Below are positions 9,932 through 20,745 of a DNA stretch of 64,000 nt, piece by piece (the first letter of the stretch is position 1; every line of letters starts with the position of its first letter). The notes beneath the pieces are model-generated. The model saw nothing but the letters and a program-made list of their open reading frames with translations. It made no database searches and had not been told where the DNA came from. The position numbers were made by a program, and so were the translations under genes. Source of the stretch: Nicotiana tabacum (lineage: Eukaryota > Streptophyta > Magnoliopsida > Solanales > Solanaceae). The stretch is from the NCBI RefSeq assembly GCF_000715075.1, contig NC_134089.1, forward strand, positions 108,445,157 through 108,509,156, in the 5' to 3' direction.

Positions 9932-10610
9932 CTTCAAAAGGATCTTGTACATAGGCCCGTGGCGAGACCGAATGATGTCCCACGGACACCAGGAGCATTG
10001 ATGTACTCATAATTTTCCGTTTGAATCTCTATTTCCTTTTCTGTCAGAGTCTGTGAGTCATGTTGGGTTTGCATTTTTCTTTCTGTTCTGAGTCTGCATT
10101 TCTTTAGAGTATGATAGCTTGATTTCGGAGTCTGTTTGTCGTCTTTGCGTCAGAGTCTGTTGGTCTTTTGAAATTTGTTGATATTGAGTCTGTGTAATCA
10201 AAGCATCTGTTTTATAAAAGCTAAAAATCCCAAAAATGCTTTATTTACTTGCACACTTATCTGACAGAACTACGCATGGTCTGATTCATGCGAGGACGTG
10301 ATACGAAGACAATCTCTATAGGATTCGACCACCACTAAAAGGGAAAAGGAAAAGGATAGAATAAAGAAAGTTTAAAAGAAGAGGCACAATTGTGAGAGGC
10401 CGGAATGACGCACGCAACCGAAGCAAATGCATGATAGAAATAGTTAATTGCCTAGGTGCATTGCATCCCAACGTGTAATTGCATATGTGTTAAACTCTAA
10501 AAAACTAACAAGTTTGTTGATTTCCAGAGAATTCAAGCAGATAGTTTATTTAGAGGTTACTGGCACATTATCATTACCAAACCAGATCGAAGGGACCAAT
10601 ACCGGAAGTC
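9932..10610 (+). other. Ogre spacer between ORF1 and gag
   Basis: About 680 bases without a supported gene. Contains GAGTCTG-type short repeats (about 10040-10200) and hairpin module copy 2. Confidence 0.6.
10267..10330 (+). other. Ogre repeated RNA hairpin module, copy 2 (ORF1-gag spacer)
   Basis: Outer arms CTACG (10270-10274) and CGAAG (10304-10308, one mismatch); inner arms TCATG (10286-10290) and CGTGA (10297-10301) with one U-G pair. The CTGATTC core between the arms is shared with the other copies. Confidence 0.5.
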
Positions 10611-12950
10611 ATGTCTATCCCGGATGTCGACACTAGTGTTAAGGTAGAGGAGTTGGACGTCAATAAAATGAAAGAAGAGATGCTCAAGCTTAAGCAACAG
10701 ATGGCCGAAATGTACCAGGCCTGGTCCAAAGGGCAATCACTGCCATCTTACCCAGCCAACCCGGCTTTTACCCCACCATTAGCTCAGTCTCAGGATCATC
10801 CCGCCACCGATCCAGGTTTTCCCATTTATCAACACTACCATGGCACTACTTCTCATACGCCACAAGCTCCACCACCAAAATCAATTCCATACCCTCCTCC
10901 ACCAATCACCCCTGTCTTTGTGGCATCTCCACCAGCCGCACTCCATAAATCCCCAAGTGAACCTGTGTTCCAAGCGCATGACAACCAGTATTATCCCCCG
11001 GAGCTTACCTTCAAAGCGCCTGAACCCTATCCACATGATCCACATTCTAACCTACCGGGGAAAGCAGAAAAACCGGCTAGAAATCCTGAACAGGAAGAGA
11101 AGTTCAAAAAAATGAAAAGCATAGAACAATCCTTTAGGGATATGAGAGGGTTAGGAGGTCAGGTGAGTGTATCTTACAAAGACCTGTGTTTGTTCCCAAA
11201 CATACAACTACCAGCAGGGTTCAAACTGCCCAAATTCGACTTGTACAACAGACACGGTGATCCGGTGGCTCATCTGAGAGGTTTTTGTAGCAAAATGAGG
11301 GGGGCAGGCGGAAGAGATGAATTACTGATGGTGTATTTCAGCCAAACTTTAAGTGGATCGGCGTTAGAATGGTACACCAGACAAGATCATAGCAGGTGGT
11401 ACACATGGGACGATTTGGCCCAAGCATTCTCTTGTCACTTTCAATATAATCTTGAGATCATTCCGGACCGACTGTCCCTGACCAAACTGGAAAAGAAGCA
11501 CAGTGAAAGCTTTAGAAAATATGGTTTCCGGTGGAGGGAGCAAGCAGCAAGGGTAGATCCCCCAATGAAAGAGAGCGAGATGGTTGATTAATTTTTGCAG
11601 GCTTTGGAGCCGACCTACTTTGGTCATCTGGTGTCCGCAATTAGCAAATCTTTTAATGAGGTTGTAAAAATAGGAGGCATGGTCGAGGAGGGGCTTAAGT
11701 CCAACAAGATCATGAGTTATTCAGCGATCAAGGCAACCACCCAGGCCATTCAAAGCGGCACTAGGGGTGTGCTTGGGAAAAAGAAGAAAGAAGATGTCAC
11801 GACTGTTGAGTCTGGAGCCTGGTTCAGATCTAGAGGCCCGTCACCCTACTATAGCCAATCACGACCCTACCACCAAAATTACCCCTACACTTCATATAGC
11901 CCTACACAGCACTACTACCTACCGTCAGATCCCCATTTTTCCGTCCATCATGCACAAGCCTATACCCAAACCCCGACACACGTACAATGGCGTACGCCGG
12001 CTCCACAAAATCCATACCCATCTCCAAAAAATACATATCCACCCCCAAGGGCCTATAGAAATCCCCCCGGAACAGGTTTCCGACCAAACCAAGCCCTCAA
12101 GAATGAGAGGTCACAGAAGCAAAAGACTTTCACTCCGCTGGGGGAATCATATACCAGTCTTTTCCACAGGTTGAGGCAGTTGGGCATGTTGAATCCAATT
12201 GAGCCTAAAATGCCAAATCCTCCCCCTAGAAATCTTGACCACTCAGTGAGTTGTAAGTACTGTTCAGGGACCCCTGGGCATGATACAGAGAAGTGTTGGA
12301 AACTAAAAACAGCTGTGCAAGAGCTTATTGATACTCATCGAATCGAGGTTCAAGCCCCAAAAGCACCAAATATCAATCGGAATCCATTGCCAGCTCACCA
12401 CGAGACACACATGATTGAGTTGATACACAAAGAGGGGGAGCCCAAGAAGCCCTCGCAGACGGTAATGATGATCCGTTCCGGCGAAACCAGCTCAAAGGAA
12501 AAAGTAACCGGTGGGAAATTAGTGGCCCAGTTGAGAGGGGTAGATGATAAGCCAGCTGTGATAGCCGAGAGAGGGTCGTCAAGCATTGTTGCAGTGAAAC
12601 CAGAGGAAGCTAAAGTGGTAGTGCCAGGGGTTGCAAGTAAACCTGTTGTGGTCGTAAAGGGTGCTCGCATAGAGCCTGTTATTATAAAACCTTTAACTCA
12701 GCTTCCAGTAATCAACAACAAGGCTGTTCCTTGGAATTATGAACGAGTGACAGTGATTTACAAGGGGAAAGAAGTCAAAGAAGAAGTTTGTGAAGTGCAA
12801 GGTTTGACTCGCTCAGGAAGGTGTTTTACTCCCGAGGAATTAAGAAGAGCTAAAGATAATTCAACGCCGGTAAAGAAAGCTGTAACTAAAGAAGAGGCAG
12901 AGGAATTTTTGAGGAAAATGAAAGTGCATGACTATTCTGTTGTAGAATAG
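10611..12950 (+). pseudogene. gag: Ogre gag (capsid/nucleocapsid), two in-frame stops
   Basis: One frame from ATG 10611, broken by TAA at 11589-11591 and ended by TAG at 12948-12950, after which protease continues in the same frame. Order: short coiled coil (MKEEMLKLKQQMAEM), a long proline-rich stretch (about residues 45-150), capsid core with the DLYNRHGDP and LEWYTRQ motifs, a Tyr/Pro/Gln-rich linker, then one zinc knuckle (12252-12296, CKYC-x5-H-x4-C). Gag packages the RNA in particles in the cytoplasm. In intact Ogres gag and protease are one polyprotein, so both stops are damage rather than real ends. Confidence 0.9.
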
Positions 12951-14129
12951 TTGAGGAAAATGCCTGCTCAGATCTCATTACTCTCGTTGCTAATCCATTC
13001 AGATGAGCACCGTCAGTCACTGAGGAAGATCCTAAATGAGGCCCATGTTTCCGACAAGATCTTGGTATACCATCTGGAAAAGATAGCCAACAGGATTTTC
13101 GAAGTAAATAGATTCACTTTTTTTGATGACGAATTGCCGGTAGAGGGTACTGAGCATAACAAATCCCTTTACCTGACAGTGAAATACGAGGACGCCGTGG
13201 TTACTCGGGTATTGGTTGACAATGGTTCAAGTGAAAACATCTATCCTCTTTCCACTCTAAGCAAGCTGAAAGTAGAAGAGGAGAGGATCCATAAGAACAA
13301 TATCTGTGTGCGGGGATTTGACGGCGGAGGCAAAGACTCAGTCGGGGACATAATGTTGGAGCTGACCATAGGTCCATTAGAATTCACAATGGAATTCCAA
13401 GTGCTGGATATCGCTGTTTTCTACAATTTGCTATTAGGGCGACCGTGGATTCACGCCGCTAAAGCAGTGCCATCAACACTCCATCAGATGGTCAAGTTTG
13501 AATGGGACAGACATGAAATAGTGGTGCACGACGAAGATAATTTGTGCGCTCACAACAACACCATTGTGCCATTCATTGAAGTGGAAGATGACAAGGGACC
13601 ATGGGTCTACCAAGTTTCTGACGCAATGTCAGTCGAGAAAGTTCCAGAGGGGAAATGTATCCCGAATCCAAAGATAAACGCTGCCTTAGTCATGGTAGCG
13701 TATGAAATGTTGAAAAATGGTTTTGTACCAGGAAAGGGTTTGGGATCAGCGTTGCAAGGCATCATACAGCCCGTATCTCTTCCTGAAAACTTGGGAACAT
13801 TTGGTCTAGCATTCAAGCCCACAGCCGCAGATATAAAAAGAGCCAGGAAATTGAAACAGAGGGCATGGGTCCTTCCAAAGCCGGTCCCATGTCTTTCCAG
13901 ATCATTTTTCAAGTCCGGTACGAGGAGTCACTCAGTGACAGCAATTCCCAGTTCTATGATTAATCCTGATAAGAAGTTGATTAAAAGATTTGAGAAGTTG
14001 TTCGATAGTGTGAACATGGTGGAAAATGGAGAGGGTTCTAGCAACACGGAAGTGCAATTTGTCGGGCCAAAAACAAAGCTTAATAATTGGAAGGCTACTT
14101 ATCTCCCTACTCGGAAGGAGTCTTGGTAG
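12951..14129 (+). pseudogene. pro: Ogre aspartic protease with G-patch-like tail
   Basis: Continues the gag frame after the TAG at 12948. The active-site motif is LVDNGSS at about residues 88-94 of this segment; DNGS in place of DTGS is common in the Tat clade. The flap-side LLGRPWIHAA is at about 161-170. A glycine-rich G-patch-like motif (MLKNGFVPGKGLG) lies at about 253-265, as found beside protease in some retroviruses and in other Ogres. The enzyme would cut the polyprotein during maturation. No stop inside this segment; it ends in TAG at 14127-14129, next to the intron-like gap. Confidence 0.85.
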
Positions 14130-14334
14130 TTCGCTTTGATTTTCCTTTAAGTTTGTACGGATTATTCCAGGATTGTAATCCAGATTTCATATTTTTCAGT
14201 TTGTTTGAGTGTGCAAACCTTGTTACCTTTTATCAATCAATGAAATACAATCTCCCGTTTTTCATCATTCCTGATGGTTTTCCTTTTGTTTTGTTTTCTT
14301 TTCTAAACAATTCTTTTTCGCTGGTTCTAATGAC
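14130..14334 (+). other. Intron-like gap between Ogre protease and RT
   Basis: Ogres carry an intron here, spliced in part of the RNA, which joins gag-pro to RT. This stretch is T-rich, has stops in the protease frame, and changes frame before RT. A possible donor is GTAGTT at 14126; AG acceptors occur at about 14347 and 14357. Exact borders are uncertain. Confidence 0.55.
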
Positions 14335-15606
14335 ATGGCGTCCATAAGGAATCCTCAGCCCAGACTTAAAAATCAATCTGATTCCGAAATGTTAGTTCAA
14401 GAAGTAGATTGTGGTTACGAATCAGAATATGATGATGAAGCCTTCGAAGAGATTAGTAAGGAGTTAATTCACTTCGAAGAAAAACCCAAACCCAATTTGA
14501 ATGACACAGAAGTCGTCAATTTAGGGGACACAGACAATGTCCGAGAGACTAAAATAAATGTCCACCTCGAGCCAAAAATCTGGGAGGAGTTATTCAAAGC
14601 ACTCATCGAGTACAAAGATATTTTTGCGTGGTCATATGACGACATGCCGGGTTTAAGCACTAATTTAGTGGTCCACAGATTGCCCATTGATCCAGCATTC
14701 ACCCCCGTCAAGCAAAAGCTGAGGAAATTCAAAACTGATATGAGTGTGAAAATTAAAGAAGAAGTTACCAAGAAGTTGGACGCAAAGGTTATTCGGCTCA
14801 CCTGATATCCTGTTTGGTTGGCTAATGTTGTGCCTGTACCGAAGAAGGATGGCAAGATCAGAGTATGCGTCAATTACCGCAATCTAGACAAAGCAAGTCC
14901 GAAGGATAACTTCCCACTACCCAATATCCACATTTTGATCGATAATTGTGCCAAGCGCGAGATTGGATCTTTTGTGGATTGCTATGCCGGGTATCATCAG
15001 ATTCTAATGGATGAAGAAGATGCAGAAAAGACGACGTTTATCACGCCATGGGGAATTTATTGCTACCGGGTAATGCCATTTGGTTTGAAGAATACTGGGG
15101 CAACTTATATGAGGGCGATGACTACTGTATTTCATGATACAATACACAAGGAGATTGAGGTATACGTAGATGATGTGATCATAAAATCAAAGCATCAGGC
15201 CAAACACGTCGAGGATTTCAGGAAATTCTTCCAGAGGCTTCGTAGGTACAACCTCAAGCTTAACCCCGCCAAGTGTGCATTTGGTGTTCCATCCAGCAAG
15301 CTGTTAGGATTCATAGTCAGTCGGCGAGGCATCAAGTTGGACCCATCAAAGATCAAAGCCATACAAGAATTGCCCCCTCCGAGGAACAAGACTGAAGTGA
15401 TGAGTCTGTTAGGAAGGCTGGACTACATCAGCAGGTTTATTGCTCAACTCACAACAACTTGTGAGCCTATTTTCAAGTTGCTGAAGAAGGACGTTGCGAT
15501 CAAGTGAACTGATGAGTGTCAAGAAGCGTTTGATAAGATAAAAGGTTACTTGACAAGCCCACCTGTGCTGGTTCCGCTAGTACCAGGGAGACCTTTGATT
15601 CTTTTT
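14335..15606 (+). pseudogene. pol: Ogre reverse transcriptase
   Basis: Frame 1 from 14335. Domain landmarks: the IFAWSYDDMPG region before RT, VPVPKKDGK, CVNYRNLDKASPKD, and the catalytic YVDDV at about 15162. A LNPAKCAFG and LGFIVSRRGI thumb-side block follows. TGA at 14803-14805 interrupts the finger region (likely CGA-to-TGA) and TGA at 15505-15507 the connection (likely TGG-to-TGA). A one-base loss near 15604 shifts the frame into the RNase H segment. It would copy the element RNA into DNA from a tRNA primer. Confidence 0.9.
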
Positions 15607-16688
15607 TGACAGTCTTGGAAAATTCATTTGGTTGTGTACTGGGGCAGCATGACGCCACTGGCAGGAAAGAACAAGCCATCTATTATCTTAGCAAAAAGTT
15701 CATAGCTTATGAGGTTAAGTACACTCACCTGGAAAGGACATGTTGCGCCCTAACTTGGGTGGCACAGAAATTGAAACATTATTTGTCATCCTACACTACC
15801 TACCTCATTTCGCGTTTGGATCTGTTGAAGTATATCTTTCAAAAGCCTATGCCGATAGGAAGACTTGCAAAATGGCAGATTTTGCTCACAGAGTTTGACA
15901 TAATCTATGTGACTCGGACTGCGATGAAAGCCCAAGCATTGGCCGATCATTTGGCCGAGAACCCGGTTGATAAAGAATATGAGCCACTGAGGACTTGTTT
16001 TCCTGATGAAGAGGTGATGCGTATTGATGAACTAGAACAGGCCGAAAAACCAGGTTGGAAACTTTTCTTTGATGGGGCTGCTAACATGAAAGGAGTCGGA
16101 ATAGGAGCTGTGCTTATTTCTGAAACAGGGCATCACTATCCTGTTACGGCTCAGCTTCGGTTTTATTGCACCAACAATATGGCCGAATACGAGGCATGCA
16201 TTTTGGGATTGAGGCTAGCTACAAACATGAATGTCCGGGAAGTTCTAGTCTTGGGAGACTCAGATCTTCTGGTGCACCAAATTCAAGGAGAATGGGAAAC
16301 TCGAGATCTGAAGCTCATACCATACCGACAATGCTTGCATGATCTTTGTAAACGGTTTAGATCAGTGGAGTTCAGGCATATTCCAAGGGTCCATAATGAG
16401 GTCGCCGATGCTTTGGCTACCCTAGCGTCAATGTTGCACCATCCGGACAAAGCCTATGTCGATCTTTTGCACATTCAAGTACGAGATCAGCATGCTTACT
16501 GCAACATGATTGAAGAAGAATTGGATGGCAAACCGTGGTTCCATGATATCAAGGAATACATCAGAATGAGAATATACCCAGTGCAAGCCACGGGGGATCA
16601 AAAGAGAACAATTCGACGGTTGGCAAGCGGATTTTTCTTGAGTGGAGGAGTTTTGTACAAAAGAACACACCAGACCTGGGATTGTTAA
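15606..16688 (+). pseudogene. pol: Ogre degenerate RNase H plus second RNase H
   Basis: Residues about 1-120 are the original gypsy RNase H (LERTCCALTW, LAKWQILLTEFD) without a normal first catalytic Asp. Residues about 150-275 are a second, archaeal-type RNase H, a mark of the Tat clade: FFDGAA (D about 156), MAEYEA (E about 194), LGDSDL (D about 218) and NEVADALA carry the D-E-D-D site. The enzyme removes RNA from RNA-DNA hybrids. The start of the integrase N-terminal region follows. A two-base AC repeat gain near 16670 shifts the frame, so this ORF ends early at 16688. Confidence 0.85.
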
Positions 16689-17785
16689 GATGCATAGATG
16701 CTAGAAAAGCTACATCTGTCATGTCCAAAGTACATTCAGGAGTCTGCGGACCACATATGAGCGGATATGTGTTGGAAAAGAAAATTCTCCGAACAGGTTA
16801 TTATTGGCTCACCATGGAGCGAGATTGTATTAGTTTTGTGCGCAAATGTCATCAGTGCCAGATACACGGAGATTTGATTCATTCTCCTCCATCGAAATTA
16901 CACACAATGTCAGCGCCATGGCCCTTCGTCGCTTAGGGCATGGATATCATTGGACAAATTGAGCCAGCAGCATCCAACGGGCATAGGTTCATTCTGGTAG
17001 TCATTGATTATTTCACCAAATTGGTTGAGGCCAAAACTTTCAAGTCTGCGACTAAGAAAGCAGTGGTCGATTTTGTTCACTCACATATCATCTGTCGATT
17101 TGGAATCCCGAAGATGATCATCACAGATAACAGTGCTAATCTTAACAGCAATTTGATGAAAGAGGTATGTTAACAGTTTAAGATTACACACGGCAATTCT
17201 ACCCCATATCGTCCTAAGGTGAATGGAGTAGTTGAGGTAGCCAACAAAAACATAAAGAAGATACTTCGGAAAATGGTAGAAGGTTCTAGGTAATGGCATG
17301 AAAAATTACCATTTGCATTGCTGGGTTATCGCACTACTGTCCGTACTTCAGTAGGGGCAACTCCTTATTTGTTGGTATATGGAACTGAAGCAGTAATACC
17401 TGCGGAAGTTGAAATCCCGTCCCTTCGGATTGTCGCTGAGGTTGAGATTGATGATGATGAGTGGGTCAAAACCTGTCTGGAACAGTTGAACTTGATTGAT
17501 GAAAAAATATTGGCAGCTGTGTGTCATGGCCAGTTATATCAAAAGAGAATAGCAAGAGCATATAACAAAAAGGTGCGTCCCCGGAAATTTGAAGTGGGCC
17601 AGCAAGTGCTGAAACACGTCCTTCCACATCAGGTTGAAGCAAAAGGCAAGTTCGCCGCAAATTGGCAAGGGTCATTCATTGTAACCAGAGTATTGTCCAA
17701 TGGTGCTTTATGTTTAACAGATATCAAAGGAAAATTCATAGACATGGCTATCAATTCTGATACAGCAAAAAGATATTATGTATGA
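16682..17785 (+). pseudogene. pol: Ogre integrase
   Basis: One frame (2) with three stops: TAG 16934-16936, TAA 17171-17173 and TAG 17290-17292, all explicable as C-to-T or G-to-A changes. A zinc-binding H-H-C-C is visible (VHSGVCGPH, KCHQC). The catalytic D, D and E are kept (GMDIIG, IITDN, VNGVVE). The C-terminal module carries NWQGSF where GPY/F-type integrases have G-P. Residues beyond would bind DNA. The enzyme would insert element DNA into the host chromosome. End at 17785. Confidence 0.9.
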
Positions 17786-18019
17786 TTTCTTTGGTATAAT
17801 TGTTGATTGTTTGTATTTGGCATTATTTCGAAGATTGAAATGACGAAGGCAATTTGTTCTACTATCTAAACACTTTACCCTTTGTTCCCCTTTTTGAGCC
17901 TTATTTGTTTCTTTCATACCCCTTTTTTGGAATCAATAACGAAAAGAGAGAAAAAGAAAGAAAAGAAAAAGAGAAAAGAAAAGAAGTGAAAAAATATAAC
18001 AAGAAGAAAATTCAGGTGT

Positions 18020-18075
18020 GAACTACGTTTGACCTGATCCCTGTTAAGGGTACGTAGGCAGCTTTTCGGCTCGGT
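18020..18075 (+). other. Ogre repeated RNA hairpin module, copy 3 (after pol)
   Basis: Outer stem CTACGT (18023-18028) with ACGTAG (18052-18057); inner CCC (18039-18041) with GGG (18048-18050). TGACCTGAT and GGCAGC flank it as in the other copies. Confidence 0.55.
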
Positions 18076-18351
18076 CAAAGTGATATAAAATATCCAAAGA
18101 TCCCCAAATAAGAAACTGGGGCAGAGGTTGTATTTGTAATAAGAAATGTGATTCCAAAAGTTGTAGTTTTAAACCCATGTCAAATTATTTTGAGCCTTTG
18201 ATACCCTTTTTTTCTAATCTCATCCAAAAGCCCACATTACGGTCCAAAGAAAGACCTTCTGATCAGTTTTTTGAGAGATGACAAGTCTAGCAAACAGAAT
18301 TGATTCATATCAGGGTAATACTCCGGTCCAAGCAGGGAAATTAATAAAAAT

Positions 18352-18470
18352 GAGAGAGTCTTATTGGTGAAAACCTTCATAGGCACCATAAGGCGATGAG
18401 AGTTGAGAGAAACGAGAGAGTCTTATTAGTGAAAACCCCTCGAAGGGCACTATAAGGCGACAAGGAATTA
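18352..18470 (+). repeat. 61-bp direct duplication in Ogre 3' UTR
   Basis: Two neighbouring units, each beginning GAGAGAGTCTTATT and ending near TATAAGGCGA or CATAAGGCGA, about 61 bp apart with several differences. Confidence 0.6.
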
Positions 18471-19570
18471 AAAGGGGGCAAATGAGATAAGCTTGATGGA
18501 AAGGATTCGTCGAGACATCAAGCAGAATAAAGATGTTGTTTCGGCAAAAGAAGATGGGTTGCGGGACCTTTGAAATGCAAAGTAGGGACATCAGAAAGAT
18601 TGATTGATGTAAATAGACTGGGTTGATTAATCCAAAAATGCACTACATGACCATTGGGATCGGTTATACTAGTCAGATAAGTTATTTTATCTTCAAACAA
18701 TTGTTCAGAAAGATTTTTCTTGTTCTATCTTCCGAAGTCATCATTTTCCATTTCTTTTTGATCAATAGTAGTTTGTTTTTAAGAAGAATTTTCAGAGCTA
18801 ACTACCAGTTGCCAACATGGTGCAAGGTAAATGGGGATAAGACATGCGAGGATAATGTGATTGGATGAGAAAGACGTCGTTGTAAGACCAAATGATGGAT
18901 TGGTCTAAGTTTTCGGGACAGTATGGAGCAAAGGTGGAAAACAACGGTTGAGATGTTGATGAATACAAAATCATCAAGAAGGTCGGAAGTTAACAGCCAA
19001 GTTTCAAGATGGTCGAACAACGCAGAGCATCGAAAAGAGCGAAAGGGAAAACCATCCCCAGTAGGAGCATCCCTACGTTTTAAACTAACAAATTCTCTTT
19101 GAATTTAAGCAGGGACAAGAAATGTTATTGATGACAGAAAGACATGCCACAAGAAGGATTGTCAAACTGGGGCAGAAAATTTTCTTTCAATTTGAAAATT
19201 TTCTGGAAGTCACCCACTTGGGGAGGAAGGAATATAACACGAGTTTGGAAAAAAGTGGTATCCCCAGCAGTTTTCGGAAGAAGGCAAAACAGGTTTTAAA
19301 GAAAGCAATTTCGGGAAGAAGATAACACAAGTCTTAAGGGAAGTAGTTCCAGAGGAAGGAAAACACCAGCTTTAAGGGAAGTAATCTTTGAAGGAGGAAA
19401 ATAACATATTTTTGAATGAAACACCGGTGTTATCCCCAGCAGTTTTCAGAGGAATGAAACACCAGTTTTGAGGGAAGCAGTTCTGAAAGAAGATTATTCA
19501 AGTTAGAAGGAAAATGGTTCAGGAGGCAGGAAGGAAGAACGACAATAGAACGTATTTCTAAGAAGTTGTT

Positions 19571-20240
19571 GAAGTCAGGAGCCCGCCTGGAGAATGGAGG
19601 TTGTTATATTTTAAGTTGTAATTGAAGTCAGGAGCCCGCATGGAGAATGGAGGTGTTATTGTTTTGTTGTAATAGAAGTCAGGAGCCCGCTTGGAGAATG
19701 GAGGTGTTATATTTTTAAGTCATTGACGAAGTCAGGAGCCCGCCTGGAGAATGGAGGTGTAATATTTCTGAGTCATTGACGAAGTCAGAAGCCCACCTGG
19801 AGAATGGAGATGTTATATTTTAAGAAGTAGTTGAAGTCAGGAGCCCGCCTGGAGAATGGAGGTGTTATATTTTAAAAGTAGTTGAAGTCAGGAGCCCACC
19901 TGGAGAATGGAGGTATTATATTTTAAGAAGTAGTTGAAGTCAGGAGCCCGTCCTGGAGAATGGAGGTATTATATTTTAAGAAGTAGTTGAAGTCAGGAGC
20001 CCGCCTGGAGAATAAAGGTGTTATATTTTAAAAAGTAGTTGAAGTCAGGAGCCCGCCTGGAGAATAGAGGTTGTTATATTTTTTAAGTTGTAGTCGAAGT
20101 CAGGAGCCCGCCTGGATAATGGAGGTTGTTATCATTTCAAGTTGTAGTCGAAGTCAGGAGCCCGCTTGGAGAATGGAGGTATTATCTTTTTAAGTCGCAG
20201 TAGAAGTCAGGAGCCCACCCGGAGAGCGGAGGGTTGCAAC
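19571..20240 (+). repeat. Minisatellite, 13 units of 51-55 bp
   Basis: Unit core GTCAGGAGCCCGCCTGGAG begins at 19574, 19627, 19678, 19731, 19784, 19836, 19887, 19939, 19992, 20044, 20099, 20153 and 20206. The core includes CAGG..CCTG, able to form a small hairpin. The AT-rich spacer (GTTATATTTTAAG) varies more than the core. Ogre 3' UTRs are known to spawn satellite repeats such as PisTR-A in pea. Confidence 0.9.
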
Positions 20241-20564
20241 AAAAACCCCCAGCATAAACTCAAGTGCAGAAGTCAAAAGAGAGGCAACGATGGTCAAAGG
20301 AAGATAATTCGCATGTCGGAGGAGAAACAATTCGAATTTCACAAGAAAGAAAGAAACATCAGAGGAAACACAAACCAACAAGAAAGAAGGCAGCCATAGC
20401 AAGTTTGAAGACCTAGATAAGATTTTGTAATTCCTAGTTTAGTCTAGCTTCTTGTTTTCTTTTACCATGGTGTAATAAGGAGGTCAGTGAGCGGTAGCAG
20501 CAGCAGCAACAACAGTAACAGTAAAACCACAGCTCCGTGGTAGTCCCAGCTACCAAAACTTTCC

Positions 20565-20630
20565 GAACTACATTGACCTGATTCCCGTTTGGCCAGGGAT
20601 ATGTAGGAAACCTTTGAAGCAGCGGTTCAG
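20565..20630 (+). other. Ogre repeated RNA hairpin module, copy 4 (before PPT)
   Basis: Outer stem CTACAT (20568-20573) with ATGTAG (20601-20606), a paired change from CTACGT/ACGTAG in copy 3. Inner TCCC (20583-20586) with GGGA (20596-20599). Confidence 0.6.
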
Positions 20631-20730
20631 TCAAATCTTTCAAAAATGCTTCACACGGAGTAGGCGAACGGGCAAAAATCGCTCGTATCCGCTCACTTTA
20701 TCTTTGCACGAAAACTATTCATGTTTTCGG

Positions 20731-20745
20731 ACAAAGAGGGGCAGC
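20731..20745 (+). promoter_or_regulatory. Ogre polypurine tract
   Basis: ACAAAGAGGGGCAGC immediately before the 3' LTR; it primes plus-strand DNA. Confidence 0.75.

Larger units (their letters stand above)
17786..20745 (+). other. Ogre 3' untranslated region
   Basis: About 3 kb with no supported gene. Contents in order: purine-rich stretch (17935-18000), hairpin module copy 3, a 61-bp direct duplication (about 18352-18470), degenerate ~40-bp repeats with CACCAG and AAGGGAAG (about 19300-19500), a 13-copy minisatellite (19571-20240), hairpin module copy 4 and the PPT. Confidence 0.8.

Noticed and set aside
19571..20240. CRISPR-like array
   Set aside because: Both core and spacer repeat, units vary by indels, and the setting is a plant retrotransposon 3' UTR; it is a minisatellite.
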